From contig DATBIK010000096.1 in assembly GCA_036556985.1 (NCBI GenBank), forward strand, positions 1 to 14,634: a stretch of DNA of 14,634 nucleotides. The letters run 5' to 3'. A model generated the notes under the pieces. That model was not told the DNA's origin. It searched no databases and was given only the letters and a program-made list of their open reading frames with translations. Positions 1 to 7,026 of this stretch are shown here, in pieces (the first letter of the stretch is position 1; each line of letters begins with the position of its first letter). This DNA comes from JAPSGM01 sp036556985. GTDB taxonomy: Bacteria; Chloroflexota; Limnocylindria; QHBO01. Made by a program: the position numbers and the translations under genes.

Positions 1-347
1 ACGATCCGGACGTTCGGGTCGCGGACGAGCATCGCGGGGAGGTCGCTGATCGCGGTGGCGGTCCAGCACACGATCGGCAGGTCACCGAACCGATGCCGGA
101 CGGCCATGAACACCGCGGCGCCCAGCTCGCGCTCGAAGCGCCAGTCGAGGACGAGCAGGCGAGGTGCGTGGTGGCTCACCTCCCCCAGGAAGCCGGCCGG
201 GCTGCGATAGGTCGCCGCCGTGAGACCCATGCGGTCGCACAGCTCGACCGCAAGCTCCGCGAGGTGCGGCTCGTCCTCGAGGACCGCGACGTCCGGCGGC
301 GGCCCTGGGGGCGGCGCCGTACGGCGATCCGGATTCCGATCGCTCAT
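1..347 (-). CDS. Response-regulator receiver-domain protein (partial, 3' end off the window)
   Basis: The reverse strand reads from ATG 347 to the left edge with no stop, giving 115 codons and missing the C-terminus. After a proline- and arginine-rich tail (residues 1-18) comes a receiver-like fold: hydrophobic strand VAVLEDEP with acidic pair E24/D25, strand LLVLDW with presumed phospho-acceptor D68, and strand PIVCWTAT with the conserved Thr near 96-98. The usual lysine lies beyond the edge. The segment after D68 lacks the common P-G-x-D-G pattern, so this is a divergent receiver or a pseudo-receiver. No output domain can be seen. An in-frame ATG at 374 and a GTG at 395 are alternative starts, and none has a clear Shine-Dalgarno site. 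It is divergent from ispG, with no evident functional link. Signal-transduction role is inference from the fold. Confidence 0.7.
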   Translation of the reverse strand, partial: MSDRNPDRRTAPPPGPPPDVAVLEDEPHLAELAVELCDRMGLTAATYRSPAGFLGEVSHHAPRLLVLDWRFERELGAAVFMAVRHRFGDLPIVCWTATAISDLPAMLVRDPNVRI

Positions 348-419
348 GAGCGGGAGGACATCGGTGAGCCCCATGCGCGGCGGGCAGGCATGCACGCAGC
401 GTGCCGAGGGGCGAGCCGG

Positions 420-425
420 TACGAT
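420..425 (+). promoter_or_regulatory. -10-like element abutting ispG (possible leaderless start)
   Basis: The hexamer TACGAT ends 6 bases before the GTG at 432. I see no convincing -35 box at 16-18 bp and no Shine-Dalgarno apart from a run of G directly against the start. Transcription from this -10 would begin at or next to the GTG. Confidence 0.4.
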
Positions 426-431
426 CAGGGG

Positions 432-1640
432 GTGATCCCGCGCCGTTCCACGGTCACGACGGACGTCGGCGGCGTCCGCATCGGCTCCGACTACCCCATC
501 GTGGTCCAGTCGATGACGAACACCGACACGGCCGATGCCGATGCCACCGCCATCCAGGTCGCCCAGCTCGCCCATGCCGGCTCAGAGCTGGTCCGCGTCA
601 CCGTGAACAACGACGAGGCGGCGGCCGCGGTGCCGGTCATCCGCGACAAGCTCGACCGCCTGGGCGTGGGCGTGCCGCTGGTCGGCGACTTCCACTACAA
701 CGGCCACCTGCTGCTCACGAAGCACCCGGCCGCGGCGGCCGCCCTCGCCAAGTACCGCATCAATCCGGGCAACGTGGGCGCGAAGCACCGCGACGCGAAC
801 TTCCAGCGCATCGTGGAGGTGGCCGTCGAAAACGAGAAGCCGGTGCGCATCGGCGTGAACTGGGGCAGCCTGGACCAGCAGCTGCTGACCGCGATGATGG
901 ACGCCAACGCCGCACTCCCCGAGCCGCGCGACAGCCGCGAGGTGATGATCGAGGCCATGATCGAGTCGGCGCTGCGCTCGGCGCGGCTGGCCGAGGAGAC
1001 CGGGCTGGCCCACGATCGGATCGTCATCAGCGCCAAGGTGTCCGGCGTCCAGGACCTTATCGAGGTTTACGCGCGCCTGGCGCAGCGCTGCGACTATCCG
1101 CTCCACCTCGGCCTCACCGAGGCCGGCATGGGCAGCCGCGGCATCATCGCCTCGACCGCGGGCCTGGCGATCCTCCTCCAGCGCGGCATCGGCGACACGA
1201 TCCGGGTCAGCCTGACGCCATCGCCGGGCGGCGATCGCGCCGAGGAGGTGCAGGTCGCCCAGCAGGTGCTCCAGTCACTCGGCCTGCGCAGCTTCACCCC
1301 GCAGGTCAGCGCCTGCCCCGGCTGCGGCCGGACGACGAGCACCTTCTTCCAGGAGATGGCGCGCGACATCAGTGCCCATCTCGCCGAGCAGATGCCCGTC
1401 TGGCGCGAGTCGCACCCCGGCGTCGAGGACCTGAAGGTGGCGGTGATGGGCTGCGTCGTGAACGGGCCGGGCGAGTCGAAGCACGCCGACATCGGCATCA
1501 GCCTGCCGGGAACGTTCGAGGAGCCCGTGGCGCCGGTGTACGTGGACGGCGCGCTGCACACCACGCTGCGCGGCGAGGACATCGTGCCGCGCTTCCTGGC
1601 GATCCTGGACGACTACGTCGAGCGGCGCTACCCGGCCTGA
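432..1640 (+). CDS. ispG: 4-hydroxy-3-methylbut-2-en-1-yl diphosphate synthase (IspG/GcpE)
   Basis: IspG is the cytosolic [4Fe-4S] enzyme that converts methylerythritol cyclodiphosphate to HMBPP, the penultimate step of the MEP isoprenoid pathway. The 402-residue protein has the N-terminal TIM-barrel motifs VVQSMTNTDT, GDFHYNGH, YRINPGNVG and GVNWGSLD. At the C-terminus are the cluster-binding cysteines C295 and C298 (CPGC) and C341 (MGCVVNGPGE), with the conserved Glu in the last motif. The additional blocks HLGLTEAGMG and SLTPSPGGDR match the long Thermus/alphaproteobacterial form more than the shorter E. coli type. The open frame extends upstream to about 93, but family homology begins at IPRRSTV, so GTG 432 is preferred; it also has a -10-like hexamer 6 bases ahead. 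The gene is monocistronic here and converges on a lipoprotein gene, with a hairpin between them. Identification is very secure; the start is less so. Confidence 0.96.
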   Translation: MIPRRSTVTTDVGGVRIGSDYPIVVQSMTNTDTADADATAIQVAQLAHAGSELVRVTVNNDEAAAAVPVIRDKLDRLGVGVPLVGDFHYNGHLLLTKHPAAAAALAKYRINPGNVGAKHRDANFQRIVEVAVENEKPVRIGVNWGSLDQQLLTAMMDANAALPEPRDSREVMIEAMIESALRSARLAEETGLAHDRIVISAKVSGVQDLIEVYARLAQRCDYPLHLGLTEAGMGSRGIIASTAGLAILLQRGIGDTIRVSLTPSPGGDRAEEVQVAQQVLQSLGLRSFTPQVSACPGCGRTTSTFFQEMARDISAHLAEQMPVWRESHPGVEDLKVAVMGCVVNGPGESKHADIGISLPGTFEEPVAPVYVDGALHTTLRGEDIVPRFLAILDDYVERRYPA

Positions 1641-1649
1641 GCGCGGCGA

Positions 1650-1674
1650 CGCCGGCGGGCGGTGCCCGCCGGCG
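1650..1674. terminator. Perfect GC hairpin between convergent genes, probable bidirectional terminator
   Basis: An 11-bp perfect inverted repeat (1650-1660 pairing with 1664-1674) encloses a 3-base loop. It begins 9 bases after the ispG stop and ends 18 bases before the stop of the convergent lipoprotein gene. No T-tract follows on either strand, so intrinsic termination is inferred from position and stem strength. Confidence 0.6.
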
Positions 1675-1692
1675 CATCGGTCCGGGAGGGGC

Positions 1693-2130
1693 TCAGGTGC
1701 AGATGGCGATGGCGGCCGGAGCCGTGATGTTCGAGCCGGGCTGGAAGCTCTCGAGCTCGATGCTGCCGTCCTCGTGGAGCCACAGGCGCGCGGCGACGTC
1801 GTTGTCGAGCTGGTTGAACTCGTACTCGAGCGAGTCGATCGCCGTCTCGCCGTTGATGGTGAAGATCCAGTCCTCGGCCGGCATCTCCCAGGTGAAGATC
1901 CCGCCCTTGCAGCTCTCCACGGTCACCGGGTTGGCGTCGTTGAGGGCGAGCGTGGCATCCGCGTCCGTCTCGTTCGCGAAGGAGACGCGCATGGTGTACA
2001 GCTCGTCCCCGCCGCCACCACCACCGCCGCCGCCCCCACAGGCGGCCACCACGAGCCCGAGCAGCGCGACGGCGGCGACGGCCGGTCGCACGCGCCTGGC
2101 AGGCCGGTACTGCCCTTCGATCTTGGCCAT
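1693..2130 (-). CDS. Small lipoprotein with decaglycine linker, unknown function
   Basis: This 145-residue protein has a positively charged N-terminus and hydrophobic stretch ending in the lipobox LVVAAC, with lipidation Cys at residue 31. Ten glycines (32-41) follow, then a compact, acidic, probably beta-rich domain (44-145) containing two cysteines, C74 and C144, that could form a disulfide. The glycine run is encoded by mixed GGN codons (GGG, GGC, GGT), so it is not a simple slippage tract. ATG 2130 is supported by a strong Shine-Dalgarno, AAGGAGG, 4 bases upstream. It lies downstream of the oxidase operon on the same strand after a 127-base gap and converges on ispG. I do not recognise the family. 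Surface anchoring is a secure inference; the role is unknown. Confidence 0.8.
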   Translation of the reverse strand: MAKIEGQYRPARRVRPAVAAVALLGLVVAACGGGGGGGGGGDELYTMRVSFANETDADATLALNDANPVTVESCKGGIFTWEMPAEDWIFTINGETAIDSLEYEFNQLDNDVAARLWLHEDGSIELESFQPGSNITAPAAIAICT

Positions 2131-2257
2131 CGGTCCTCCTTGACCCTCCTCAGGATGCCGACCGCCCGCGGTCGGGACGGATTGCGGCGAACTCTATACC
2201 GATGCCGGCTCGCAGCGCCAGCGGCTTCTTGGGGCCGATGCGGGCCGGCCCGGCGCC

Positions 2258-2473
2258 TCAGGCGGGCACCGGCGCCGCGAAGAAGGTCCACGCCGCGGCG
2301 ATGAAAGCGAGCAGCAGGACGACGATCACCGCCAGCGGGACGAGGGCGGCGCCGATGTTCTGCTGGACGTACTGGTGCTGCGGGTCGACGTGGTCGGCGT
2401 GGAGGTCGTGGACGGTGTCGACCACGAGCGCCGCCTCCTCGTCGGAGCGGGTGGCCGGCAGGTTCTCGGTCAT
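2258..2473 (-). CDS. 71-residue single-span membrane protein of the oxidase operon
   Basis: A short protein with an acidic, histidine-containing soluble N-terminal half (residues 1-42) and one strong transmembrane helix (about 43-66, rich in Ala, Val, Leu and Ile), ending in a very short tail. ATG 2473 has a good Shine-Dalgarno (GGAGTG, 7 bases upstream) and lies 13 bases beyond the tlpA-like stop, so it is probably the last gene of the cytochrome oxidase operon. Single-span small subunits are common in haem-copper oxidases, so an accessory or assembly role is plausible, but I recognise no family. Downstream, 2131-2257 holds no gene; it contains GC-rich palindromic sequence (GGGCCGGCCC, 2233-2242) and a TATAGA hexamer on the minus strand (2195-2200) that could serve the lipoprotein gene. 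I see no clear terminator there. Confidence 0.65.
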   Translation of the reverse strand: MTENLPATRSDEEAALVVDTVHDLHADHVDPQHQYVQQNIGAALVPLAVIVVLLLAFIAAAWTFFAAPVPA

Positions 2474-2486
2474 GGGTGCACTCCAT

Positions 2487-3092
2487 TCACTCCTTCGCGA
2501 GCAGACGATCGACGTGGCGATCGAGGTCGTCGCGGCTCAGCGCGCCGAACTGGCGCGCCACGACGACTCCCTCGGCGTCGATGAAGAACGTCTCGGGCGG
2601 CCCGTAGATGCCGTAGTCCTGGGCGATCTCCTCCCCGGGGTCCATGGCCGCCGGCCAGCCGGCGCCCATGCGGGCCATGAAGCGGCGCGCCGCCTCCGAG
2701 TTGTCGCGGAAGACGATGCCGACCACGGCCAGGCCGTCGGCCTCGTGCGCGGCGGCCGCTTCCCGGAGGAGCGGGAACTCGTCGACGCACGGCCCGCACC
2801 AGCTGGCCCAGAAGTTGACGATCACCGGCCGGCCGCGGAGGTCGGCGAGGCGCAGCGGGTTGCCGTCGAGATCGGCGACGGCGAAGGCGGGTGCCTGGGT
2901 GCCGATGCTCGCCCCACCTTCGCCACGCGACAGCACCAGCGCGCCCCACGCCCCGAGGAGGAGCAGCGGGACGAGCGCTCCGGCCACGAGCAGGCCGCGC
3001 GGGACCCTGGTCCCGAGGCGCTCGGCCGGGGTGCGCGGCGGGTGGAGCGTCCGTCGGGCGCTGCCGTGGGAACGGGTCGTGGCGGCCGTCAT
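2487..3092 (-). CDS. TlpA/ResA-like membrane-anchored thiol-disulfide oxidoreductase
   Basis: This 201-residue protein has a basic N-terminus, one transmembrane anchor (about 33-54) and an extracytoplasmic thioredoxin fold. The active site WCGPC is at 98-102, within the family pattern VNFWASWCGPC, and the cis-proline region GPPETFFID is near 164-172. Residues around 125-145 (GIVFRDN...RRFM) match the insert of the TlpA/ResA/CcmG family. ATG 3092 lies 7 bases after the stop of the preceding membrane-protein gene, so the two are almost certainly cotranscribed; I see no strong Shine-Dalgarno. In characterised systems TlpA reduces the CuA-site cysteines of CoxB and its Sco partner. With ctaC in the same operon, reduction of CtaC C221/C225 is the likely task; a role in cytochrome c maturation is the alternative. 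It lacks the CxxxC of Sco proteins. Confidence 0.88.
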   Translation of the reverse strand: MTAATTRSHGSARRTLHPPRTPAERLGTRVPRGLLVAGALVPLLLLGAWGALVLSRGEGGASIGTQAPAFAVADLDGNPLRLADLRGRPVIVNFWASWCGPCVDEFPLLREAAAAHEADGLAVVGIVFRDNSEAARRFMARMGAGWPAAMDPGEEIAQDYGIYGPPETFFIDAEGVVVARQFGALSRDDLDRHVDRLLAKE

Positions 3093-3099
3093 CGACGCG

Positions 3100-3480
3100 T
3101 CAGTGCGCGGGGCCGTCGTGCGAGCCGTGCTCCGTCTCGGTCCACTCGTGGTTCGCGGCGCGCACCCAGCCCCAGATGCCTGCCACCAGGATGACGAGCC
3201 CGAGCGGGCCGAGGATGGGATGGACCACGCCCGAGATCGCGCCGAGCAGCGGCAGGTTCCACGGCTCCTCCGGCCGGAAGGTGAGCCCGGCGCCGATGAG
3301 CGCCGCCCCCACCGACAGAACGACCGGCAGGAAGCTGCCGGGCGGCAGGTGCACGCCCCTGGGAGGCGTGGGGCGCGGCCCGCCGCGCGGGCCGCCGCGG
3401 AGCGTGACGGCGAAGACGAGGCCAAGCACGAGGACGAGCCCCAGCCCGAGGATGAGGAAGCCGATCGTGGTGTCGTTCAT
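3100..3480 (-). CDS. Cytochrome c oxidase subunit IV-like membrane protein
   Basis: This 126-residue protein has an N-terminal helix (about 5-27), a Gly/Pro/Arg-rich loop (28-46), a helix at about 48-67 and a long hydrophobic segment (about 78-106), ending in a His- and Glu-rich tail. It starts 12 bases after the ctaE stop and ends 7 bases before the tlpA-like gene, so it is embedded in the oxidase operon. The pattern of a hydrophobic pair, then Gly-Trp-Val, then a charged tail resembles small fourth subunits of actinobacterial-type oxidases, and the position after ctaE fits. Sequence identity to that family is not obvious by eye. The subunit IV call rests on position, size and topology; an unrelated assembly protein is possible. 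Confidence 0.6.
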   Translation of the reverse strand: MNDTTIGFLILGLGLVLVLGLVFAVTLRGGPRGGPRPTPPRGVHLPPGSFLPVVLSVGAALIGAGLTFRPEEPWNLPLLGAISGVVHPILGPLGLVILVAGIWGWVRAANHEWTETEHGSHDGPAH

Positions 3481-3492
3481 GGCATCGGCCCC

Positions 3493-4122
3493 CTACTTCA
3501 CGATGTAGAGCGTGGTGAACAGCGCGATCCACACCACGTCGACGAAGTGCCAGTACATGCTCACCGCCTCGACGGCGACGTGGTTCTGGGCGCTGAACTG
3601 CCCCTGCATGGCCCGGGCGAGGAGGATCGTCAGCCCCACCGCGCCGCCGAACACGTGCGCGCCGTGGAAGCCGGTGAGCGTGTAGAAGACCGTGCCGAAG
3701 ACGCCGTCGCTGATCCCGAAGCCGAGGATCGAGTAGTCGTACAGCTGCCCGATCAGGAAGGCGATGCCCAGCAGCAGCGTCACCGCGGTCCACATCCGCA
3801 GCGCCCCTTGGTCGCCCCGGCGGATGGCCCACACGCCGAACTGCATCGTGAAGCTCGAGGCCACCAGCACGAGCGTGAGCGGCAGCGCGATGGGGAACAT
3901 CTCGAGCTCATGCGCCCCCGCCGGCGGATGCCACTCACCCAAACCCACCGAGGCGCGCGCGTTGAAGTAGGCGGCGAACAGGCCGCCGAAGAACATCACC
4001 TCACTCGCGATGAAGAGGAGCATCCCGACCAGGGGCGTGGGCATGCCCGTCTCGCGGCGTTCGGCTGCGGTGTGGCGGCCGCCCATGTCGGCGCTCTGGG
4101 CGGTCGGCGCGTCGACGGTCAT
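3493..4122 (-). CDS. ctaE: Cytochrome c oxidase subunit III
   Basis: Subunit III stabilises proton uptake and the catalytic core of A-type haem-copper oxidases. The 209-residue protein is of the short bacterial type and begins its first helix about residue 28 with the family block GMLLFIASEVMFFGGLFAAY. Later hallmarks are LTGFHGAHVFGG, with the paired histidines, and the C-terminal block SMYWHFVDVVWIALFTTLYI. About five transmembrane helices are visible. The ATG overlaps the ctaD stop (ATGA, 4 bases), which implies translational coupling, and the end of ctaD supplies a strong Shine-Dalgarno (GGGAGGTGA). It sits between ctaD and the subunit IV-like gene. Confidence 0.96.
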   Translation of the reverse strand: MTVDAPTAQSADMGGRHTAAERRETGMPTPLVGMLLFIASEVMFFGGLFAAYFNARASVGLGEWHPPAGAHELEMFPIALPLTLVLVASSFTMQFGVWAIRRGDQGALRMWTAVTLLLGIAFLIGQLYDYSILGFGISDGVFGTVFYTLTGFHGAHVFGGAVGLTILLARAMQGQFSAQNHVAVEAVSMYWHFVDVVWIALFTTLYIVK

Positions 4123-5783
4123 GCCTCACCTCCCTCGAGCGCGGGCGTGTCCGCCGCCAGGTGCTCCGCGTCGTGCTTGTGGCGGAGGTCGAACACCGGC
4201 CGCTCGCTGCGGATCGGCGGCAGCTTGTCGAAGTTGTAGGGCGGCGGCGGGGAGGTCGTGGCCCACTCGAGCGTGTTGCCCTCCCACGGGTCGTCGCCCA
4301 CGCGCTCGCCGTTGATGAGCGTGGCGACCACGTTCACGAGGAACGGCAGCACGCTGATGGCGATCATGAAGGCGCCCGTCGTGGAGACGATGTTCCAGAA
4401 CGTGAAGCCCGCGTCGGGCGAGTAGTCCGCGATGCGTCGCGGCATGCCGCTGATCCCGAGCGGGTGCATCGGGAAGAAGGCGAGGTTGAAGCCGATGAAG
4501 TGGATCCAGAAGTGAACCTTGCCGAGGCCCTCGTTCAGCCGCCGCCCGGTCATCTTCGGGAACCAGAAGTACGTCGCCGCGAAGACGCCGAACACCGAGC
4601 CGCCGAAGAAGACGTAGTGGAGGTGGGCAACCACGAAGTACGTGTCCTGGACGTGGAAGTCCACCGGCGGGCTGGCGAGCATGACGCCGCTGATGCCGCC
4701 GATCAGGAACATGCTGATGAACCCGAGCGCGAAGAGCATCGGCGTCGTGAACGACAGCGAGCCACGCCACAGGGTGGCCATCCAGTTGAACATCTTCACC
4801 CCGGTGGGCACCGCGATGAGCGCGGTCATGAACGCGAAGAACAGGAGCAGCACCTGGCCGGTCGTGAACATGTGGTGCGCCCACACGCTGAAGGACAGGA
4901 GGCCGATGCCGACCGTGGCGAACACGAAGGCGCGGTAGCCGAACAGCGGCTTGCGGGCGAAGACCGGCAGGATCTCGCTCACGACGCCCATCGCCGGCAG
5001 GATGACGATGTACACCTCAGGGTGGCCGAAGAACCAGAAGATGTGCTGCCACAGGATCGGGTTCCCGCCGGTGGCCGGGTCGAAGAAGCTACCGCCGTAG
5101 TTGCGATCGATGAAGAGCGCGATGAGGCCGGCGGTGAGCACCGGCGTGGCGAGCAGGATGAGCGTGGCGGTGACGAGCACGGTCCACACGAAGATCGGCA
5201 TCCGGAAGAGGGTCATCCCCGGCGCTCGCATCTTGAAGATGGTGGCGATGAAGTTCACCGAGCCCAGGATCGAGGCCGTGCCCACCAGCGTCAGGCCGAT
5301 GAGCCACAGGTCGGTGCCCACGCCCTGCGCGTAGCGGGCGTTCGTGAGCGGGGCGTAGCCGGTCCAGCCCTCCGCGGCTGCGCCGCCGAACAGGTAGCCG
5401 GAGAAGATGAGGCCGCCGCCCAGCGGCAGCAGCCAGAAGCTGAGCGCGTTGATGCGCGGGAAGGCCATGTCCGGCGCACCGAGCTGGAGCGGCACGATGT
5501 AGTTCGCGAAGCCGGCGAGGACCGGCACCACGAACAGGAAGATCATGATCGTGCCGTGCATGGTGAAGGCCTGGTTGTACGTGGCCTCGTCGAGGAACTG
5601 GAGGCCTGGTACGGCGAGCTCGGAGCGGATGACGAGCGCCAGGATCCCGGCCGCGAAGAAGAACAGGAAGCTGTTGAGGATGTACAGGATCCCGATCTTC
5701 TTGTGGTCGACCGTGGTCAGCCAGTCGACCACCCACGACCGGCTGAGGGTGCCGGCGCCGGGCGTCAGGGTGGTGGTTGCCAT
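4119..5783 (-). CDS. ctaD: Cytochrome c oxidase subunit I (A1-type haem-copper oxidase)
   Basis: The catalytic subunit reduces O2 to water at a haem a3-CuB centre and pumps protons across the membrane. The 554-residue protein has all key residues: low-spin haem ligands H76 and H389, haem a3 ligand H387, and CuB ligands H254, H303 and H304. Y258 is the crosslinking tyrosine of HPEVY. The D-channel entrance D105 (GAPDMAFPR) and gating Glu E256 in HPEVY place it in type A1. Twelve transmembrane helices are expected, and the length is typical, with no fused subunit III. The C-terminal tail (about 500-554) is hydrophilic and proline-rich. The ATG lies 23 bases after the ctaC stop; upstream is only a weak purine stretch (GAGCGAGAA). 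It overlaps ctaE by 4 bases. The long antisense open frames across it are composition artefacts. Confidence 0.98.
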   Translation of the reverse strand: MATTTLTPGAGTLSRSWVVDWLTTVDHKKIGILYILNSFLFFFAAGILALVIRSELAVPGLQFLDEATYNQAFTMHGTIMIFLFVVPVLAGFANYIVPLQLGAPDMAFPRINALSFWLLPLGGGLIFSGYLFGGAAAEGWTGYAPLTNARYAQGVGTDLWLIGLTLVGTASILGSVNFIATIFKMRAPGMTLFRMPIFVWTVLVTATLILLATPVLTAGLIALFIDRNYGGSFFDPATGGNPILWQHIFWFFGHPEVYIVILPAMGVVSEILPVFARKPLFGYRAFVFATVGIGLLSFSVWAHHMFTTGQVLLLFFAFMTALIAVPTGVKMFNWMATLWRGSLSFTTPMLFALGFISMFLIGGISGVMLASPPVDFHVQDTYFVVAHLHYVFFGGSVFGVFAATYFWFPKMTGRRLNEGLGKVHFWIHFIGFNLAFFPMHPLGISGMPRRIADYSPDAGFTFWNIVSTTGAFMIAISVLPFLVNVVATLINGERVGDDPWEGNTLEWATTSPPPPYNFDKLPPIRSERPVFDLRHKHDAEHLAADTPALEGGEA

Positions 5784-5806
5784 GGGTTCTCGCTCGTCCT
5801 CGCTCG

Positions 5807-6883
5807 CTACTCGACGGTCAGGGTCCCGGTCATGTCGGCGACCGGATGGTAGTCGCAGATGAAGGTGTACTCGCCCGGCGGGAGGGGCGGGATCTGGTAG
5901 GTGATCTCGGCATCCGGCCCGGTGATCGGGTCGCCGGTGAAGACCTTCTCGCCGTCCGCGTCGAAGATCCCCACGTTGTGGACCAGCCCCTCGAGGTTCA
6001 CGAGATGGATCTGGAAGCCGGTGTCGGCCGGCGCGCTCAGCTGCTTCGTGTCGAAGGCGACCTGGTCGGCCGACAGCTCGAGGGTAGGCCCGCTGGGCTC
6101 AACGGAGGGCGCGGGGGTCTCGCCCGCGCGCGTGGCCGCCAGCCACTCGTCGAAGGCGGCGGGCTCCATGGCCTCCACCGTGAAGGTCATCTTCGCGTGG
6201 AGGTCGCCGCAGAACTCGGCGCACTGGCCGGAGTAGGTGCCGGCCTCCTTGACGGTGAACTCGAGCTCGTTCTGCGGCGCGCCCGGACCGGGCGGGAACA
6301 TGTCGCGCTTGATCAGGAACTGCGGGACGTAGAAGGAGTGGATGACGTCCGTCGAGGTGAGCTTCAGTCGGATGGGCTCGCCGACCGGCACCACCATGGC
6401 CGGGGGCGCCGCCGGGCTGCCGATGACGGTGACGTCGTTGGCCGCATCGCCGTCGTCGTCGAGATAGTGGAACTGCCACTGCCACTGGAATCCGGTGACC
6501 TCGATCGTGAGGCCAGGGTCGGGGGAGCGCGCCTCCACGCGTCCCAGGGTGATCGCCGACAGCACGAACAGGACGAGCACGATGACGGTGGGGATCGCGG
6601 TCCAGATGATCTCGACGAGATTGTTGCCGTGGGTCTGCTCCGGCAGCCGATCGTCCCGGCGGCGGTAGCGGAAGATCGCGTAGACGATGAAGCCCTCGAC
6701 CCCGAGGAACACCGCCACTCCCATCGCGAAGACGATGTTGTAGAGCGTGAAGACGGACTCGGCGGTTTCGGTCTCCGGCTCCGGCGGGATCATCCCGCAC
6801 CCGGCGAGAATACCGACCAGGAGAAGAAGGACGGCGCCGCGCAGGGCGGTTCTCCACTGGGGAAGGGCCGTGCTTGGTCCCAT
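5807..6883 (-). CDS. ctaC: Cytochrome c oxidase subunit II fused to a C-terminal cupredoxin domain
   Basis: Subunit II accepts electrons at the binuclear CuA site and passes them to subunit I. The 358-residue protein starts with a lipoprotein signal (lipobox ILAGC, C29), then two transmembrane helices (about 47-70 and 93-113). The aromatic patch GFQWQWQF follows, then the CuA domain with ligands H182, C221, E223, C225, H229 and M232 (GQCAEFCGDLHAKM). Unusually, after a Pro/Ala-rich linker (252-266) comes a second beta-sandwich (about 267-358) with a complete type 1 copper set: H302, C343, H346 and M351, in plastocyanin spacing C-x2-H-x4-M. It resembles the cytochrome c extension of caa3 subunit II in position but uses copper. 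It is the first gene of the oxidase operon, about 110 bases downstream of a promoter. The start has no close Shine-Dalgarno; GAGGAG lies 15 bases upstream. Confidence 0.96.
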   Translation of the reverse strand: MGPSTALPQWRTALRGAVLLLLVGILAGCGMIPPEPETETAESVFTLYNIVFAMGVAVFLGVEGFIVYAIFRYRRRDDRLPEQTHGNNLVEIIWTAIPTVIVLVLFVLSAITLGRVEARSPDPGLTIEVTGFQWQWQFHYLDDDGDAANDVTVIGSPAAPPAMVVPVGEPIRLKLTSTDVIHSFYVPQFLIKRDMFPPGPGAPQNELEFTVKEAGTYSGQCAEFCGDLHAKMTFTVEAMEPAAFDEWLAATRAGETPAPSVEPSGPTLELSADQVAFDTKQLSAPADTGFQIHLVNLEGLVHNVGIFDADGEKVFTGDPITGPDAEITYQIPPLPPGEYTFICDYHPVADMTGTLTVE

Positions 6884-6921
6884 CAGCTCGTCTCGAGGCT
6901 CCTCAGATCACGGGTATGGCA

Positions 6922-6941
6922 CGGGCTCGGGTGGGAGCCCG
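6922..6941 (-). other. Hairpin in the leader of the oxidase operon
   Basis: A 7-bp perfect stem (CGGGCTC pairing with GAGCCCG) encloses a 6-base loop. It lies between the predicted promoter and the ctaC start codon, so it would form in the untranslated leader. It could influence translation or stability, or simply reflect GC-rich sequence. No T-tract follows. Confidence 0.3.
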
Positions 6942-6998
6942 CGTCGACTCGTCAAGCGGGGCGCGCACGTCCAGGCGGGCTGACGCGGCACGGCGCCT

Positions 6999-7026
6999 AT
7001 TGTACCGATCGGATGCATCTCGTCGA
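6999..7026 (-). promoter_or_regulatory. Sigma-70-like promoter for the cytochrome oxidase operon
   Basis: On the minus strand, TCGACG (7021-7026) is followed after 16 bases by TACAAT (6999-7004), a 5-of-6 match to the -10 consensus. TACAAT is a rare AT-rich island here. Transcription would begin near 6992, leaving a leader of about 110 bases before ctaC. The rest of 6884-7044 contains no gene that I can support. Confidence 0.5.

Noticed and set aside
93..431. N-terminal extension of ispG upstream of GTG 432
   Set aside because: The extension is antisense to the receiver gene, is Arg-rich and has no counterpart in IspG; homology begins right after GTG 432.
2011..2040. GCC/ACC triplet repeat as a simple-sequence repeat
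   Set aside because: It encodes the decaglycine linker with mixed codons, so it is coding rather than a separate repeat element.
401..2143. Long plus-strand open frame of 580 codons overlapping ispG and the lipoprotein gene, ending in a proline run
   Set aside because: It is out of frame with ispG, has Arg/Pro/Gly-dominated composition and no recognisable motif; the proline run is the antisense of the glycine codons.
3093..3425. N-terminal extension of the TlpA-like gene to ATG 3425
   Set aside because: It is Ser/Arg/Pro-rich shadow of the subunit IV-like gene; the transmembrane anchor follows properly from ATG 3092.
4161..5852. 563-codon plus-strand open frame antisense to ctaD
   Set aside because: It is an Arg/Glu/His-rich shadow caused by GC bias over an unambiguous ctaD.
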